14,378 nt of DNA, taken from assembly GCA_030151865.1 (NCBI GenBank), contig JASLCK010000267.1, forward strand, positions 1-14,378. Reading direction: 5' to 3'. The stretch comes from Rhodospirillaceae bacterium. GTDB taxonomy: Bacteria; Pseudomonadota; Alphaproteobacteria; Rhodospirillales; Magnetospirillaceae. The notes under the pieces were generated by a model. It was not told the DNA's origin and made no database searches. It was given only the letters and a program-made list of their open reading frames with translations. Each line of letters opens with the position of its first letter. Within the stretch, counting starts at the first letter, position 1. Positions 12,735 to 14,378 of the stretch are shown here, one piece after another. The position numbers and the translations under genes are program-made.

Positions 12735-14378
12735 ATGTTAGTGTCTGCTCGCGGTGCCGTGCGTCTGGCGGCTTCGGTATCGTTGATCGCCCTGTTGGGG
12801 GCCTGCTCGATGACACCCGAACCGCTGACGTCCGATCAATTGGCCCAACAGGCCCAATCTGATCGGGAAGCAATGTTCAAGGGCGGCGAACCGCTGACCC
12901 AACCCCTGACCATGTCGGACGCCATCGCCCGGGCGCTGAAGTACAACCTGGACCGGCGCTCGAAAGTGATGGAACAGGCCCTGGCCTATGATCAGCTTGA
13001 CCTGGACCGTTGGGACCTGCTGCCCAAGCTGACCGCCGATGCCGGTTACACCACCCGTTCCGAGCCCTATGCCACCACGTCGCGCGACCTGATCACCCAG
13101 ACCACCGGCGCCGACGTGCATCCGACTTATTCCACCGACCGCGACATCATCACGTCCGATCTCAGCTTGTCTTGGAATGTGCTGGATTTCGGGCTGAGCT
13201 ATTTCACCGCCAAGCAGAACGCCGACCGCGCCCTGATCGCCCAGGAACGCAAACGCAAGACCGTGCAGAATCTGGTGCAGGAAGTGCGCTTTGCCTATTG
13301 GCGCGCCGCCGCCCATCAGGAATTGCAGGCCAGCGTCGATCAGGCCGTCACCAATGCCCGCCTAGCCCTGGAACGCGCTCATACGGTCGAGCAGGAAAAT
13401 CTGCGCGCCCCGGTCGAAGCCCTGCGCTATCAGAAATCCCTGCTGGAAACCCTGCGTCAATTGACCGCAATCCAGCAGGAACTGTCGACGGCGGAAATCG
13501 AACTGGCCGCCCTGATCAATCTGCCGCCGGGCACCAAGCTGGTGCTGTCCGTGCCCAAGGCCATGCAGGTTCCCCAGTGGAATGTGCCGCTGGACCGGAT
13601 GGAGGAATTGGCCTTTCAGGACAATCCCGATCTGCATGAACAGGGCTATCTGGACCGCATCGCCGTCAACGACACCCGCAAGGCCATTGTCCGGCTGTTC
13701 CCCGGCATCAGCCTGTCCACCGGGCGTCAGTATGACAGCAACAGCTTCCTGGTGGATAACCGCTGGTACGATGCCAGCGCCAAACTGAGCTGGAACCTGC
13801 TCAGCCTGGCGTCCGCTCCCGACCAGATCAATCACGCCGAAGCCAACGAAGAGATGGTCAAGTCTCGCCGTCTGGCCATGCGCATGGCGGTGCTGGCTCA
13901 GGTGCATCTGTCGGAACGCCAGTTCGCCAACGCCGTCAGCCAGTTCAAGCAGTCGGACGAATTGTGGCGGGTCGATCAGCGTCTTTATGAACTGTCCAAC
14001 GCCAAGAGCGCCAATGACGCCCAGGGCCTGTTGGAACAGGTGGCCAGTCAGGCCGGGGCCATCGCCTCGCAATTGCGCCGCTTCCAGACCTATGCCCAGG
14101 TCGAACAGGCTTACGGCAAGATGCAGGCCAGCATCGGCCAGGATCTGATGCCCGACACCGTTGCCGCCCGCGATCTGCCTGCCTTGTCCACCGTGATTTC
14201 CCAGCGCCTCAAGGATTGGGAAAGCCAGGGGGCCAGCGGCGATATTCCGGTGGCCGCCACCAAACCGGCGGAGGAGCAAAAGACTGCCGCCCCCGCGCCG
14301 CAAGCGGCTGCCGATACCGGTGCCGATCCGAATGCGGGTCAGATTTCGCTCAAAAGCCTGCTGGGATCCGCTCCGGCT
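12735..14378 (+). CDS. TolC-family outer-membrane channel lipoprotein (3' end outside the window)
   Basis: 548 residues are visible with no stop, so the gene continues past the window. Seen: a lipoprotein signal MLVSARGAVRLAASVSLIAL with lipobox LLGAC, giving a lipidated C24 followed by Ser (outer-membrane sorting); TolC hallmarks TMSDAIARALKYNLD, then SWNVLDFGLSYFTAKQNADRA followed by long helices (VQEVRFAYWRAAAHQEL), and a second half repeating the pattern with LSWNLLSLASAPDQINHAEA. A Pro/Ala/Glu-rich C-terminal extension begins near residue 508. The start at 12735 has AGGGGG at 12723-12728, 6 nt upstream, and lies 17 nt after the adhesin stop, so the two are one operon. The likely role is the outer-membrane pore of a type I system exporting the giant protein; the ABC and HlyD partners would lie beyond the window. 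It could also serve an efflux pump. Confidence 0.87.
   Translation, partial: MLVSARGAVRLAASVSLIALLGACSMTPEPLTSDQLAQQAQSDREAMFKGGEPLTQPLTMSDAIARALKYNLDRRSKVMEQALAYDQLDLDRWDLLPKLTADAGYTTRSEPYATTSRDLITQTTGADVHPTYSTDRDIITSDLSLSWNVLDFGLSYFTAKQNADRALIAQERKRKTVQNLVQEVRFAYWRAAAHQELQASVDQAVTNARLALERAHTVEQENLRAPVEALRYQKSLLETLRQLTAIQQELSTAEIELAALINLPPGTKLVLSVPKAMQVPQWNVPLDRMEELAFQDNPDLHEQGYLDRIAVNDTRKAIVRLFPGISLSTGRQYDSNSFLVDNRWYDASAKLSWNLLSLASAPDQINHAEANEEMVKSRRLAMRMAVLAQVHLSERQFANAVSQFKQSDELWRVDQRLYELSNAKSANDAQGLLEQVASQAGAIASQLRRFQTYAQVEQAYGKMQASIGQDLMPDTVAARDLPALSTVISQRLKDWESQGASGDIPVAATKPAEEQKTAAPAPQAAADTGADPNAGQISLKSLLGSAPA

Noticed and set aside
13362..14303. 313-residue minus-strand open frame
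   Set aside because: It lies wholly opposite the TolC-family gene, whose reading frame has a lipobox, conserved motifs and good codon use. The antisense product is Gly/Gln/Leu-rich and unlike any known family.

Overview
The window is high-GC bacterial DNA, dense in genes, with every supported gene on the + strand. Codon choice, ATGA-type gene overlaps and the gene families suggest a Gram-negative proteobacterium. A free-living alphaproteobacterium of the Rhodospirillales kind (Magnetospirillum-like) is my best guess, but no marker gene is present to prove it. I see no rRNA, tRNA, CRISPR array, transposase or integrase.

Region 1 (6-2675) is a tight three-gene operon for a heteromeric flavin/iron-sulfur dehydrogenase: a DAO-type FAD subunit, a small [2Fe-2S] subunit, and an FAD/NAD(P)-fold subunit ending in a BFD-like [2Fe-2S] segment. 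This is the architecture of HcnABC cyanide synthase, opine oxidase and D-hydroxyproline dehydrogenase. The substrate cannot be read from the sequence. The operon closes with a strong rho-independent terminator at 2683-2720.

Region 2 (2721-5651) begins with an AT-rich gap and holds three paralogous phage tail-collar (MdpB-like) proteins in tandem, followed by a GNAT acetyltransferase. There are no other phage genes. Sampled lines here are lower in GC (52-55%, one block 67%) than a sampled line of region 1 (70%).

Region 3 (5652-14378) starts with a regulatory-looking gap containing a perfect 22-bp palindrome. It then has one 2287-residue surface or secreted protein and, 17 nt later, a lipoprotein-type TolC-family outer-membrane channel that runs off the window. 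The giant protein has an N-terminal LEPR-XLL motif, a DUF4347 domain with a caspase/CHAT-like His/Cys pair, an arm of Ig-like, cadherin-like and roughly 162-residue repeats in an A-B-A-B-C order, and a distinctive C-terminal tail. The expected ABC transporter and HlyD adaptor would lie just downstream.

Regions 2 and 3 together look like one accessory module: tail-fibre-tip-like proteins, an acetyltransferase, a giant type I-secreted adhesin with a possible built-in protease, and its exporter. From memory, tail-collar triplets next to this GNAT type and to LEPR-XLL/DUF4347 giants recur in other proteobacteria, but I know of no described function for the set. This is the best candidate in the window for an undescribed system.
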